Shown here one piece after another: positions 1-6,536 of a stretch of DNA of 8,573 bases (the stretch's first letter is position 1; each line of letters starts with the position of its first letter). Location of the stretch: assembly GCA_028717405.1 (NCBI GenBank), contig JAQUNY010000060.1, positions 1 to 8,573 on the forward strand. The letters run 5' to 3'. Under the pieces are notes generated by a model, which was not told the DNA's origin, did no database searches, and worked only from the letters and a program-made list of their open reading frames with translations. The translations under genes were made by a program, and so were the position numbers. This DNA comes from Eubacteriales bacterium. GTDB taxonomy: Bacteria; Bacillota; Clostridia; JAQUNY01.

Positions 1-1
1 A

Positions 2-754
2 ATACTGATTATAACTGAACATTTTTCCAGTGAGTATAAGGTGAAGTCTCTAGCTCCACTTGAGATATACGGAAGTAAGATGAATGCGCTACTAAGTAGA
101 GCTGCAGCTAGGGATTTGTATGATGCAAGAAACATGATTCACTATGGTCTTTTTGATAAATCGGAAGAGGAAATGTTAAGAAAGTGCGTTGTATTCTATG
201 CAGCCATATCAGCGAGAGATAAAAACAGTATAAACAAGACCTTTGATACCAAAGGCATTGACTCAATTACTAAGAGGAAGATCAAGACAGATCTCAATCC
301 TGTCATTAAAACAAAAGATGATTTTGAATTGGAGTCGGCTAAGAAACTTGTTAAAGATTACATTTCTGATCTGATGGTTTTGACGAAGGAAGAAAAGGAA
401 TTCTTGAATAAGTTTGCACAAAGACAGTATTTAAATTATTTATGGAATAAAAAGGACGGAATCTATTATGTTTCAAGTGTTCCACCTGCTGATAAACAAT
501 ATATAGAAGACAAACAATTCTTTCAATGGTTTTCAACACTTGAACTATTAAGCGGTTTCTCGTTGTTCCCGGATTTCATGAAAGGCGATATATTTCCGCA
601 TTTGCTTTGCGAAATCAACCGCATTATAACCGATGACGTTAAACTGTCCGCATCCCATCCGATAACCGGTCATTACGCCGAGAGTTGGAGAGATGAAAAC
701 ACTCGTAATAACGATATGATATTACGGATTTTACGGATACTTATAAAATGTTGA
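2..754 (+). CDS. AbiEii/AbiGii-type nucleotidyltransferase toxin, 5'-truncated by window edge, with atypical C-terminus
   Basis: The reading frame is open from base 2, so the GTG at 41 is internal and the true start lies outside the window. From that GTG, residues 8-28 (EIYGSKMNALLSR...RDLYD) match the conserved helical motif of AbiEii-type nucleotidyltransferase toxins, the toxin half of AbiE toxin-antitoxin/abortive-infection pairs. Residues 111-125 (LMVLTKEEKEFLNKF) match the usual segment near the family C-terminus. Family members normally end soon afterwards with a short tail; here about 110 more residues follow that I do not recognise, and base composition becomes less AT-rich from about 545. 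This suggests a fused or replaced 3' end, though a variant subfamily is possible. The N-terminal catalytic nucleotidyltransferase motif and any AbiEi antitoxin gene would lie to the left. Family assignment is fairly sure; whether the protein is functional is unknown. Confidence 0.75.
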   Translation: MLIITEHFSSEYKVKSLAPLEIYGSKMNALLSRAAARDLYDARNMIHYGLFDKSEEEMLRKCVVFYAAISARDKNSINKTFDTKGIDSITKRKIKTDLNPVIKTKDDFELESAKKLVKDYISDLMVLTKEEKEFLNKFAQRQYLNYLWNKKDGIYYVSSVPPADKQYIEDKQFFQWFSTLELLSGFSLFPDFMKGDIFPHLLCEINRIITDDVKLSASHPITGHYAESWRDENTRNNDMILRILRILIKC

Positions 755-763
755 ATCTGATAT

Positions 764-794
764 TTGACTTTGACGCACGGTCAAGTGATAGACT
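764..794 (+). promoter_or_regulatory. MerR-type promoter with 19-bp spacer and operator dyad
   Basis: TTGACT (764-769) and TAGACT (789-794) are separated by exactly 19 bp, the over-long spacer typical of promoters activated by MerR proteins through DNA distortion. Inside the spacer lies a perfect dyad TTGAC (770-774) N5 GTCAA (780-784). The next gene encodes a MerR regulator, so autoregulation is the natural inference. Transcription would begin near 801, just before the Shine-Dalgarno. Confidence 0.75.
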
Positions 795-805
795 TGAAAT
801 ACATC

Positions 806-814
806 GGAAGGAGG
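806..814 (+). promoter_or_regulatory. Ribosome binding site that decides the MerR gene start
   Basis: GGAAGGAGG is a near-perfect Shine-Dalgarno. The only nearby ATG (817) is 2 nt away, in another frame, and reaches a stop after three codons (TAG at 826). The in-frame codon at the normal 7-nt spacing is ATT at 822. Confidence 0.7.
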
Positions 815-821
815 TTATGAT

Positions 822-3497
822 ATTATAGAGAATGCAAACTTCGAGCTTATTAAAATAACAGATTTAACAAACCGGTTCGGTATATCTTCCCGCAGCCTGC
901 GTTATTATGAGCAAGTCGGGCTTATTCAAAGTGTTCGCCCTGCATTTGAAAAGTACCGTTTTTATGATGCGGAGAACACTGAACGCCTCAAACAAATCAT
1001 TGTGCTCCGTAAAATGCAGATTCCCGTTAAGGATATTCTGCGTATTTATGAAAGTGAAAGCATGAGTGTGGTTGTTGAAACTTTTGTAAACCGTATTCAT
1101 GCCATTGACGATGAAATCGGCGCGCTGGCAGAGCTGAAACGAATCACCGGTGAATTTTTACAAACCATGCTGGTAAATGGCGTAACCAAAATCTCTGCAC
1201 TACCCCTTCTTTATGAGGAAATGTATAAGCAGATTGAATTGATAGAAAAACGTGAGAATGTTACATACAGAGAATTAGACAATCTGAGTGAAAGATTGGC
1301 AAGGCACCTTGATCCTGCTATCATTTCTTTGCCTGACATGCGCGTTGTATCTTCTTTTTTAGAAGCAAGTCCTAATGAATCCGATGTGGAAGGATACCGG
1401 AGGTGGATACAAGGGCAGAATATACCAACCGGCGCTCCCGGGCGGCATGAGCGGTTTGAATTTCAGCATGAATCTGGCAGCGATGTGGTCATACAGCGTG
1501 TTCCGGACGATTTTGTAAACAACAGCGAGTATTTGGACTTCACCTTTGACGGCGGACTGCTCGCTTGCATAAACCTTTATATGGATGAGGATTTGGGCGA
1601 GTGCTTTCAGAAATTGATTAAGAACTTTGATGGCAATAAGTTTTATCAGATTGACTATTCAAAAGATGGCGTTTTGCGTCATCCCGCAATGCTTGAAAAT
1701 TTGATTTCCACTGACGATAAGCGTGAGCTGGTTTCTTTATATATTCCGGTAAAAAAACGGTTGGCAGATCCTGCGTTGTTCGACCCGCCGAAAGAGATAA
1801 CTGATATTACCATCGCGGAAATAGAAGCTGCAAACCCGGTTTTATGGGAAGTTGATGTGTCGCTGGACAAACTAACACCCATCAATAATCCTCATTATCG
1901 CGTTATGGAAAACGGCGAGGTTGAATATACAGGCTGGATCAGCACAAGGGTGTTGAACACGAATGTAGAAGTCAAACTCCCGTTTCGGATTGATGTGGAG
2001 TTCCGGATCGGTGATGGCGCACGTTTCGGATTCGGCGCCACTGAAGGCAGTATCATTTTATATCATGGTAACGAATTGAGTCATAGGTTCGGTATAAATA
2101 TGAACAACTGGACGGTATCTCCCGGAGAAGCTTTGCAATTCCACCAACCGATATTCAATGATTATTATAACTTTCCGGGACGTGGCGCGGTTAAAATCGG
2201 CGAATATAACCGTTTAACATGGATTATCGGTGCGAAGCATTTTGCAGTGTTCATCAACAATGAAATACGTTATTGCAGTGTTAACTTCCCATATATGACG
2301 CTTGATTTGAATCAGGAAAAAGCCCAACCTATCATTATTGGTTCAAACGGGCAAGGAATGAAATACTTCCGAAAAATCCTGGTATCGCAACTTGCATACA
2401 CCCCCAAAAATAAAATCAGAAAAGAAGGACTTGTCATGATTACCAAGCAGAGCAACAATATTATCCCCACGATACATCGGCTCGTTACCAGCGAACACGG
2501 TGAAAATTACTGGTTCAATGCTTGTGCAAAATATGTGATGGAATGCATCGGCGAACCGGACTATAACTATTGGTTTTTCGCAGGACTGACGGGTGATGTA
2601 TTTACGCAGCATTATCCTAAAAGCGGGAACTACAGCGGCGATGCCCGCAGCTGTTATTATATAGACAAAGTAGATATTACATTTGCAGAAGATATTTTTG
2701 AAAAATGCGGTTACGCAAGCAGTTTTATTTCAGGGAATATATTGCGAAAAAATAAAGAAATGTACCTGCAAACAGTGTTGAGCTATATCGACAAGGGAAT
2801 ACCTGTAATCGTTTGGCAGAACAGTAATGAAGCCGGGGCAAATATAGTCGGCGTTTTTGTCGGGTATGAAGAAAACGGGCAGGTGTTATTATATATTTCA
2901 GGTGACAATAACGAGCCGCAGCGTATAAACCTCGAAAAAGCCCTGTATTTTAAGGGAGATGGTAAAAACAGCGGCTGGATTTTCGTTGGTGAGAAAAAGG
3001 AGCAGAAGGATTTAAAACAGATTTATCGTGATGCCATTGCATGCCTGCCCAAAATATTGATTACGCAAACAGATGACCATTATTTCGGAGCAGAAGCCTT
3101 CCGTGCATGGGCGGCTAATATTGAAAACGGGTATTATAACGGTATGAAACATGAAGAATTTGACGGATGGGGAATGTATACTAATTTTGTCTGCGTGCTT
3201 GCCACCAATGGAAGCTGCTGCTACGGATTTTTGGATAAGGCGCAGGAACTTAACCCTGAAATGACCTTTTTAAAAGAAATCAAGCGGCTATACAAACGTA
3301 TAGGCGCTATGTGGAACAAAGACAACGGTACTGACCTGGAAGCCCTCGGCGGTGGATTCAATGTAACACTTGAAGGCTTGCAGGACAAGGAGCGGCGCAG
3401 TAGAATCGCAGCGAAAATCCGGGAGTTTGCCGATGTGACGGACGAGATTGTAAAAGTGTTGAATGCCGGCATTAAAAAGACGGAGGAGGAAAAATAA
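822..3497 (+). CDS. MerR-family regulator fused to GyrI-like effector domain, beta-sandwich region and C39/BtrH-like domain
   Basis: Numbered from ATT 822 (891 aa). Residues 10-75 form a MerR winged helix (KITDLTNRFGISSRSLRYYEQVGL, LRKMQIPVKDIL), followed by a dimerisation coiled coil (~80-165). Residues ~168-312 resemble a GyrI-like ligand-binding domain ending LVSLYIPVKKR. Residues ~338-526 look like an all-beta, concanavalin-like region (TGWISTRVL, RLTWIIGAKHFAVFINNE). Residues ~540-735 resemble a BtrH/C39-type papain-like domain, with a candidate nucleophile Cys568 in NACAKYVMECIGEPDYNYWFF. A helical tail follows. The gene probably senses a small molecule or toxin and controls its own operon from the MerR promoter at 764-794. 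The GTG at 1002 would cut off the DNA-binding domain, so the start must be upstream. No standard start codon exists there: ATT 822 fits the Shine-Dalgarno, but a point mutation (ATG to ATT) or a one-base deletion is possible. The MerR call is firm; the later domains are tentative. Confidence 0.85.
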   Translation: MIENANFELIKITDLTNRFGISSRSLRYYEQVGLIQSVRPAFEKYRFYDAENTERLKQIIVLRKMQIPVKDILRIYESESMSVVVETFVNRIHAIDDEIGALAELKRITGEFLQTMLVNGVTKISALPLLYEEMYKQIELIEKRENVTYRELDNLSERLARHLDPAIISLPDMRVVSSFLEASPNESDVEGYRRWIQGQNIPTGAPGRHERFEFQHESGSDVVIQRVPDDFVNNSEYLDFTFDGGLLACINLYMDEDLGECFQKLIKNFDGNKFYQIDYSKDGVLRHPAMLENLISTDDKRELVSLYIPVKKRLADPALFDPPKEITDITIAEIEAANPVLWEVDVSLDKLTPINNPHYRVMENGEVEYTGWISTRVLNTNVEVKLPFRIDVEFRIGDGARFGFGATEGSIILYHGNELSHRFGINMNNWTVSPGEALQFHQPIFNDYYNFPGRGAVKIGEYNRLTWIIGAKHFAVFINNEIRYCSVNFPYMTLDLNQEKAQPIIIGSNGQGMKYFRKILVSQLAYTPKNKIRKEGLVMITKQSNNIIPTIHRLVTSEHGENYWFNACAKYVMECIGEPDYNYWFFAGLTGDVFTQHYPKSGNYSGDARSCYYIDKVDITFAEDIFEKCGYASSFISGNILRKNKEMYLQTVLSYIDKGIPVIVWQNSNEAGANIVGVFVGYEENGQVLLYISGDNNEPQRINLEKALYFKGDGKNSGWIFVGEKKEQKDLKQIYRDAIACLPKILITQTDDHYFGAEAFRAWAANIENGYYNGMKHEEFDGWGMYTNFVCVLATNGSCCYGFLDKAQELNPEMTFLKEIKRLYKRIGAMWNKDNGTDLEALGGGFNVTLEGLQDKERRSRIAAKIREFADVTDEIVKVLNAGIKKTEEEK

Positions 3498-4015
3498 TGG
3501 AAAATGACAAATTAGTACAAGAAAGTTTTAAATACATCAAATTAGGCAAGGTACGGTTTATCGGCATTGATGCATGGCGTACCGGCGAGGATTGGGACGC
3601 TCTATGGAAACGCAGCGCAGAATATATGCCGGCTTTGGATGCGTTAGCGGTTGAATGTGGAACAGAGATAGCAGATTATTGTTCGATGATGCACCATAAC
3701 GGGCATAAGGTCGACACTGAAAACCACTTCCTTGCGGGACGATTTTTCCAGGCAGATACACCTGTACCGGAAGGTTACGATTTCTACGATGTGCCGACAG
3801 AAAGCGCTGCATATGCCGTGTATTTAACCGATAAATATGATGGATCACTTGGATCGGCCTATTATTCCACGCGGGATAAAATACTCTCTGATGATATCAA
3901 GATCCCGTATCCGCACGCCTATTGGCACGCAGAGGTCTATACAAACGGCCGCCCTCATGAAGGGCAATACCGATTTGCATATATGTTCTCTGTGGATGAA
4001 GAAACATTAAAATGA
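3497..4015 (+). CDS. Stand-alone GyrI-like effector-binding protein
   Basis: A 172-aa soluble protein with no signal peptide. Its ATG overlaps the TAA of the MerR gene (TAATG), with GGAGGAGG (3482-3489) 7 nt upstream, so the two genes are translationally coupled. Its pattern (RFIGIDAWRTGEDWDALWKR near 20-39, TPVPEGYDFYDVPTESAAYAVYL near 88-110, HAEVYTNG near 144-151, FAYMFSV near 160-166) fits the GyrI-like / AraC effector-binding fold: pseudo-symmetric strands around a ligand pocket, with the PEG-YD-Y-VP segment typical of the second half. Such proteins bind, sequester or sometimes hydrolyse small molecules. In this operon it probably handles the ligand of the MerR fusion, which carries a similar domain of its own. 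The ligand is unknown. The family call rests on pattern only. Confidence 0.7.
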   Translation: MENDKLVQESFKYIKLGKVRFIGIDAWRTGEDWDALWKRSAEYMPALDALAVECGTEIADYCSMMHHNGHKVDTENHFLAGRFFQADTPVPEGYDFYDVPTESAAYAVYLTDKYDGSLGSAYYSTRDKILSDDIKIPYPHAYWHAEVYTNGRPHEGQYRFAYMFSVDEETLK

Positions 4016-4044
4016 TCAATGAGGCAAAGGTCAGCCTTGATTTT

Positions 4045-4074
4045 CTCAAACGCCGGATTTTAAGCACTTTTGAG
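4045..4074 (+). terminator. Possible weak hairpin after the MerR operon
   Basis: CTCAAA (4045-4050) can pair with TTTGAG (4069-4074) across an 18-nt loop, 30 nt after the operon's last stop codon, and is followed by a loose T-rich run. The short stem and long loop make this a weak candidate. Confidence 0.25.
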
Positions 4075-4232
4075 ATGTTTTCATAATTGTATCAAATTCA
4101 GACTTTTCTTCCCTCAAACCTTCTGTTAGAATTTAACAAAAAATAGGGGATTACATGCGAGGGAATTACTTCAAAAAATTGGTGAATTACTTTAATTATG
4201 CTACTTGGCAATCCAGCCGATCCTACTTTACA

Positions 4233-4285
4233 GCCTGCATCAGCGCTGCCTTGGTTTGCTCAAAGGATCTGCTGCCGGGTGAGAA
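4233..4285 (+). repeat. Imperfect direct repeat, copy A
   Basis: It begins GCCTGCATCAGCGCTGCCTT and matches the segment starting at 4333 almost base for base over the first ~35 nt. The main differences are single substitutions and one extra base before the CAAAGG/TAAAGG block. The copies are 100 bp apart. Copy A ends in GGGTGAGAAG where copy B ends in GGGTGGTAAG. Confidence 0.65.
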
Positions 4286-4315
4286 GTGAGCAGTCATTGA
4301 GCGTCAGTGGCATCC

Positions 4316-4384
4316 TACCACCCACCCTTACTGCCTGCACCACCGCTGCCTTGTCTGCTTAAAGGTCTGTGCTTGTGGGTGGTA
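4316..4384. repeat. 10-bp perfect inverted repeat enclosing copy B
   Basis: TACCACCCAC (4316-4325) is the exact reverse complement of GTGGGTGGTA (4375-4384), with 49 bp between. The right arm overlaps the start of the GGTAAGC repeat at 4381. It could be a hairpin in RNA or a protein-binding dyad near the element end. Confidence 0.6.
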
Positions 4385-4385
4385 A
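4333..4385 (+). repeat. Imperfect direct repeat, copy B
   Basis: Second copy of the repeat at 4233. It shares GCCTGCA, CGCTGCCTTG, TGCT and AAAGG blocks in the same order and runs directly into the GGTAAGC transposase-site-like repeat. The duplication may be part of the subterminal region of the IS21-like element. Confidence 0.65.
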
Positions 4386-4398
4386 GCTGATTTTTCAG
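4381..4398 (+). repeat. Left-end repeat unit 1 (GTAAGC..ATTTTTC), separated from its array by IS3
   Basis: GGTAAGCTGATTTTTCAG closely matches the three units at 6019-6081. Subtracting an IS3 insertion of about 1613 bp plus a 3-bp target duplication would put it 23 bp from the next unit, in phase with the rest. Confidence 0.65.
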
Positions 4399-4402
4399 CC
4401 AC

Positions 4403-4414
4403 GGGGGTGCGGAC
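4403..4414 (+). repeat. IS3 left terminal inverted repeat
   Basis: GGGGGTGCGGAC pairs exactly with 6004-6015. After a 4-bp mismatch block the similarity resumes (TC-TGGAC), giving 23 of 30 matches to position 4432. Confidence 0.8.
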
Positions 4415-4456
4415 AAAATCCTGGACTAATTATTAAAAAGACAGGAGGATGTCCGG

Positions 4457-5170
4457 ATGTATTCAAGAGAAGAACGTATTAAAGCAATTGAGCTATTCAT
4501 CAAATATGACAGAAACGCTACGGATGTAGTGCGTGAACTGGGGTACCCCAATTTCAGATCTCTGAAGAATTGGTATAGAGATTATTTGAATGAACAGGAA
4601 ACCGGAGTTGTGTGGGAACGGGGTACAAGGTGTTCCAAATACTCGTCAGAACAGAAAAAAGTTGCCGTGGAACATTATTTTGAAAATGGCCGAAATCTGT
4701 CGAGGACTGTAAGAACATTAGGTTATCCATCAAGACAAATGCTGATGAGCTGGTGTAATGTTTTGGCGCCTGGAACTCGCAAAAAAAGAGTTGGAGGTAT
4801 AGTATATACTAAGGAGCAGAAGTTGGAAGCCGTGATTGCGCTATGTGCCAGAAACGGCAGTGCAAAGGATGTTGCTCAAAAATATGGAATCAAACGGGAA
4901 GCAATATATGGCTGGAAATATGAACTGCTCGGCAAGGAGACCAACTTTTCAATGTCTAAAGAAGATGACAAAACATTGCCTGAGGAAAGGGAAGCCCTTT
5001 TATCAGAAATCGAGACACTAAAACGGCAGATTAAAAGGTTTAAGATGGAAACAGCCATTTGGGAAGGAGCGGCAGAACTAATAAAAAAAGACCCGGGCGT
5101 CGATCCGAAAAACCTGACAAACAAAGAGAAGACGATTCTGACCGACGCCCTGAGGGATAAATACCTTTAA
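4457..5170 (+). CDS. IS3-family OrfA, triple helix-turn-helix DNA-binding protein
   Basis: A 237-aa protein with AGGAGG (4443-4448) 8 nt before the ATG. It contains three related helix-turn-helix units: residues 2-40 (YSREERIKAIELFI...ELGYP...LKNWY), 62-99 (YSSEQKKVAVEHYF...TLGYPSR...LMSW) and 117-153 (YTKEQKLEAVIALC...YGIKREAIYGWK). A coiled coil with heptad leucines follows (~176-210, EEREALLSEIETLKRQIKRF), used by IS3 proteins for dimerisation, then NLTNKEKTILTDALRDKY just before the stop. OrfA recognises the terminal repeats and acts as regulator, or as the N-terminal half of the OrfAB transposase. Its stop lies 5 bp before the first usable orfB start, with orfB in the -1 frame. Confidence 0.9.
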   Translation: MYSREERIKAIELFIKYDRNATDVVRELGYPNFRSLKNWYRDYLNEQETGVVWERGTRCSKYSSEQKKVAVEHYFENGRNLSRTVRTLGYPSRQMLMSWCNVLAPGTRKKRVGGIVYTKEQKLEAVIALCARNGSAKDVAQKYGIKREAIYGWKYELLGKETNFSMSKEDDKTLPEEREALLSEIETLKRQIKRFKMETAIWEGAAELIKKDPGVDPKNLTNKEKTILTDALRDKYL

Positions 5171-5175
5171 AAGAA

Positions 5176-5988
5176 TTGCTTAGCTCCTTGAAAATAGCCC
5201 GAAGCAACTACTTCTACCATCGCAGGAATGCTTTAATGCCATATAAGCATGAAGAAATAAGAACCCGTATCGAAAAACTCTTTACGGAGAATAGTGGTCG
5301 GTATGGATACCGCCGCATTCAGGTCCTGCTTAGGAAAGAAGGAATACGCATCTCGGAAAAAGTTGTGCGGCGGGTAATGCAGGGATCAAACCTTATAGTT
5401 ATTGGGAAGAAGAAGCGAAAATACAGCTCATATAAAGGCGAGGCGATGCCTGGAGCAGATAATCTGATTGAGCGCGATTTTCAGGCTGAATCACCAAACA
5501 CCAAATGGTTGACAGATATAACTGAGTTTGCTATTCCGGCAGGCAAGATATACCTTTCTCCCATTATTGACTGTTTTGACGGACTAATTACGAGCTGGTC
5601 CATAAGCACGAGCCCTGATGCTGATTTGGTCAACAGTATGCTTGATCGGGCAATAGAGACACTCAAAGAAGGAGAAAAGCCGCTGGTGCATTCAGATCGA
5701 GGGTGTCATTACCGCTGGCCGGGTTGGTTATCACGAATGGAAATTAAAGGTCTAAGGCGGTCAATGTCCAAGAAGGCCTGTACTCCTGACAATGCCGCCT
5801 GTGAGGGGTTCTTCGGCAGACTTAAGAACGAAATGTTTTACGACAGATCATGGATAGGGGTCAGTATAGATAAGTTCATAAATGTACTTGATGATTACAT
5901 GGTTTGGTATAATGAGAGAAGGATTAAGTTATCATTAGGTGGGATGAGTCCGTTGGAGTATAGGCGAAGTCTTGGTTTAGCTGCCTAA
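5176..5988 (+). CDS. IS3-family OrfB, DDE integrase-core transposase
   Basis: From TTG 5176 this is 270 aa, but the frame is open from 5161, so it probably begins as a -1 frameshift continuation of OrfA (joining DKY to PLKELLSSLKIARSNYFY). Residues 24-69 form the HTH_21 domain (HEEIRTRIEKLF...GRYGYRRIQVLL). The catalytic acidic residues are D114 (WLTDITEF), D174 (LVHSDRGCHY) and E210 (DNAACEGFFGRLKNE), with 35 residues between the last two: a textbook DD(35)E core. The C-terminal YNERRIKLSLGGMSPLEYR is the usual IS3/IS150 ending. The gene appears intact, so the element may be active or recently so. No clear slippery heptamer is visible between 5158 and 5170; ATG 5236 (MPYK) is an alternative internal start that would remove little of the known domain. 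Confidence 0.92.
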   Translation: MLSSLKIARSNYFYHRRNALMPYKHEEIRTRIEKLFTENSGRYGYRRIQVLLRKEGIRISEKVVRRVMQGSNLIVIGKKKRKYSSYKGEAMPGADNLIERDFQAESPNTKWLTDITEFAIPAGKIYLSPIIDCFDGLITSWSISTSPDADLVNSMLDRAIETLKEGEKPLVHSDRGCHYRWPGWLSRMEIKGLRRSMSKKACTPDNAACEGFFGRLKNEMFYDRSWIGVSIDKFINVLDDYMVWYNERRIKLSLGGMSPLEYRRSLGLAA

Positions 5989-6003
5989 GTTGTCCAAGAA
6001 AAC

Positions 6004-6015
6004 GTCCGCACCCCC
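6004..6015 (-). repeat. IS3 right terminal inverted repeat
   Basis: GTCCGCACCCCC is the reverse complement of the left end. The extended repeat reaches back to 5986 and covers the orfB stop codon, which is common in compact IS elements. Confidence 0.8.
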
Positions 6016-6018
6016 CAA

Positions 6019-6081
6019 CAGTAAGCACTTTTTTCTTGACGCGGTAAGCAGAATTTTTCCCGGACAGTAAGCAGATTTTTC
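6019..6081 (+). repeat. Left-end array of 23-bp-spaced GTAAGCA..TTTTTC repeats (units 2-4)
   Basis: GTAAGC occurs at 6021, 6044 and 6067, exactly 23 bp apart, each followed by a T-rich block ending in C (CAGTAAGCACTTTTTTC, CGGTAAGCAGAATTTTTC, CAGTAAGCAGATTTTTC). Unit 1 lies across the IS3 at 4381. A weaker GGCAAGTAAATC at 6093 may be a fifth. Phased multiple sites just outside a transposase gene are typical of transposase-binding ends such as those of IS21 or Tn7/Mu-type elements. Confidence 0.7.
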
Positions 6082-6161
6082 TTTCAGCGTGTGGCAAGTA
6101 AATCGGTCGGAGGATGGCATCTTACCCTCAAATTTATATACTGTAGTCAAACAGCATATAA

Positions 6162-6168
6162 AAGGGGG
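6162..6168 (+). promoter_or_regulatory. Ribosome binding site of the istA-like fragment
   Basis: An AAGGGGGCG-type purine run lies about 8 nt before the ATG at 6177. The AT-rich TTTATATACT (6132-6141) upstream could serve as a -10 region; no clear -35 was identified. Confidence 0.4.
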
Positions 6169-6176
6169 CGTCAAAG

Positions 6177-6536
6177 ATGCTGAAAGAAAAACAAATGCAG
6201 GAAATACAGGACTTAAAGCTTCGCGGCTATTCCATCAACGAAATCCTCAAGTATTATGAGGAACAGGGTCGTAAGCCGCCATCCCAGCCAACCATACGAA
6301 AGTACTACCAAATGGACTCCGTACCGGAAACGCCCAATCAGAACCTTTTAAAGGACAAGGCATTCGATCATGAGCCTTACCGCTCCGCAATAATCGAGAT
6401 CATCAAAAACAACAAAGACGGCAATTATTGTGTAAGCTCGGTTTATGACGTCCTTATTGAAAAGTTCATCGAGAACAGCGAAGAGGTCTCTCTCCCCGGC
6501 AATGAACAGACACTGCGCAATTACATCCATTACCTT
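6177..6536 (+). pseudogene. istA: IS21-like transposase (istA-type), N-terminal fragment only
   Basis: The first 120 residues look like the N-terminal DNA-binding part of an IS21-type transposase: MLKEKQMQEIQDLKLRGYSINEILKYY (helix-turn-helix), PPSQPTIRKYY (recognition helix), then AFDHEPYRSAIIEII, VSSVYDVLIEKFIE and LPGNEQTLRNYIHYL (second DNA-binding module). A full protein would continue for several hundred residues with a DDE core and be followed by the istB ATPase. Here the frame instead passes into group II intron sequence at about 6537 and stops at 6557 after CLMEAV. The missing catalytic core means it cannot transpose anything, although the fragment could still bind its end repeats. 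The IS21 assignment is from memory of the family and is less certain than its being a transposase fragment. Confidence 0.65.

Larger units (their letters stand above)
4016..4402. other. 387-bp non-coding stretch holding repeats and the presumed left end of an IS21-like element
   Basis: No coding region is apparent. From the left it holds a possible weak terminator, a short TGTTA-N5-TAACA dyad (4124-4138), and two GAATTACTT copies 21 bp apart (4163 and 4184). Then come a pair of ~53-bp imperfect direct repeats offset by exactly 100 bp, a 10-bp inverted repeat around the second copy, and finally one GTAAGC...TTTTTC repeat (4381-4398) cut off from its partners by the IS3 insertion. Confidence 0.6.
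4403..6015 (+). mobile_element. Complete IS3-family (IS150-like) insertion sequence
   Basis: The ends are an inverted repeat: GGGGGTGCGGAC at 4403-4414 is perfectly complementary to 6004-6015, and over 30 bp about 23 positions match. Between them lie orfA (three helix-turn-helix units) and orfB (DDE integrase core) in the -1 frame, the standard IS3 layout. The exact outer bases are uncertain: IS3 elements usually end TG...CA, the right side could extend to the A at 6017, and no clean target duplication is visible (CAC before, CAA after for these limits). The element sits inside the repeat array of another transposon. Confidence 0.85.

Noticed and set aside
41..754. AbiEii gene starting at GTG 41
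   Set aside because: The frame is open to the window edge and the upstream residues continue the family-like sequence, so the start lies outside.
1002..3497. MerR gene starting at GTG 1002
   Set aside because: The frame is open back to the Shine-Dalgarno at 806-814 and the missing 60 residues are the MerR helix-turn-helix.
4061..4070. TAAGCACTTT, identical to part of the 6021 repeat unit
   Set aside because: It is a 10-bp match in AT-rich DNA, isolated and out of phase with other units; chance is the simplest reading.
4876..5124. Reverse-strand ORFs inside the IS3 and other large genes
   Set aside because: They lie antisense to well-supported genes and show no recognisable domain.
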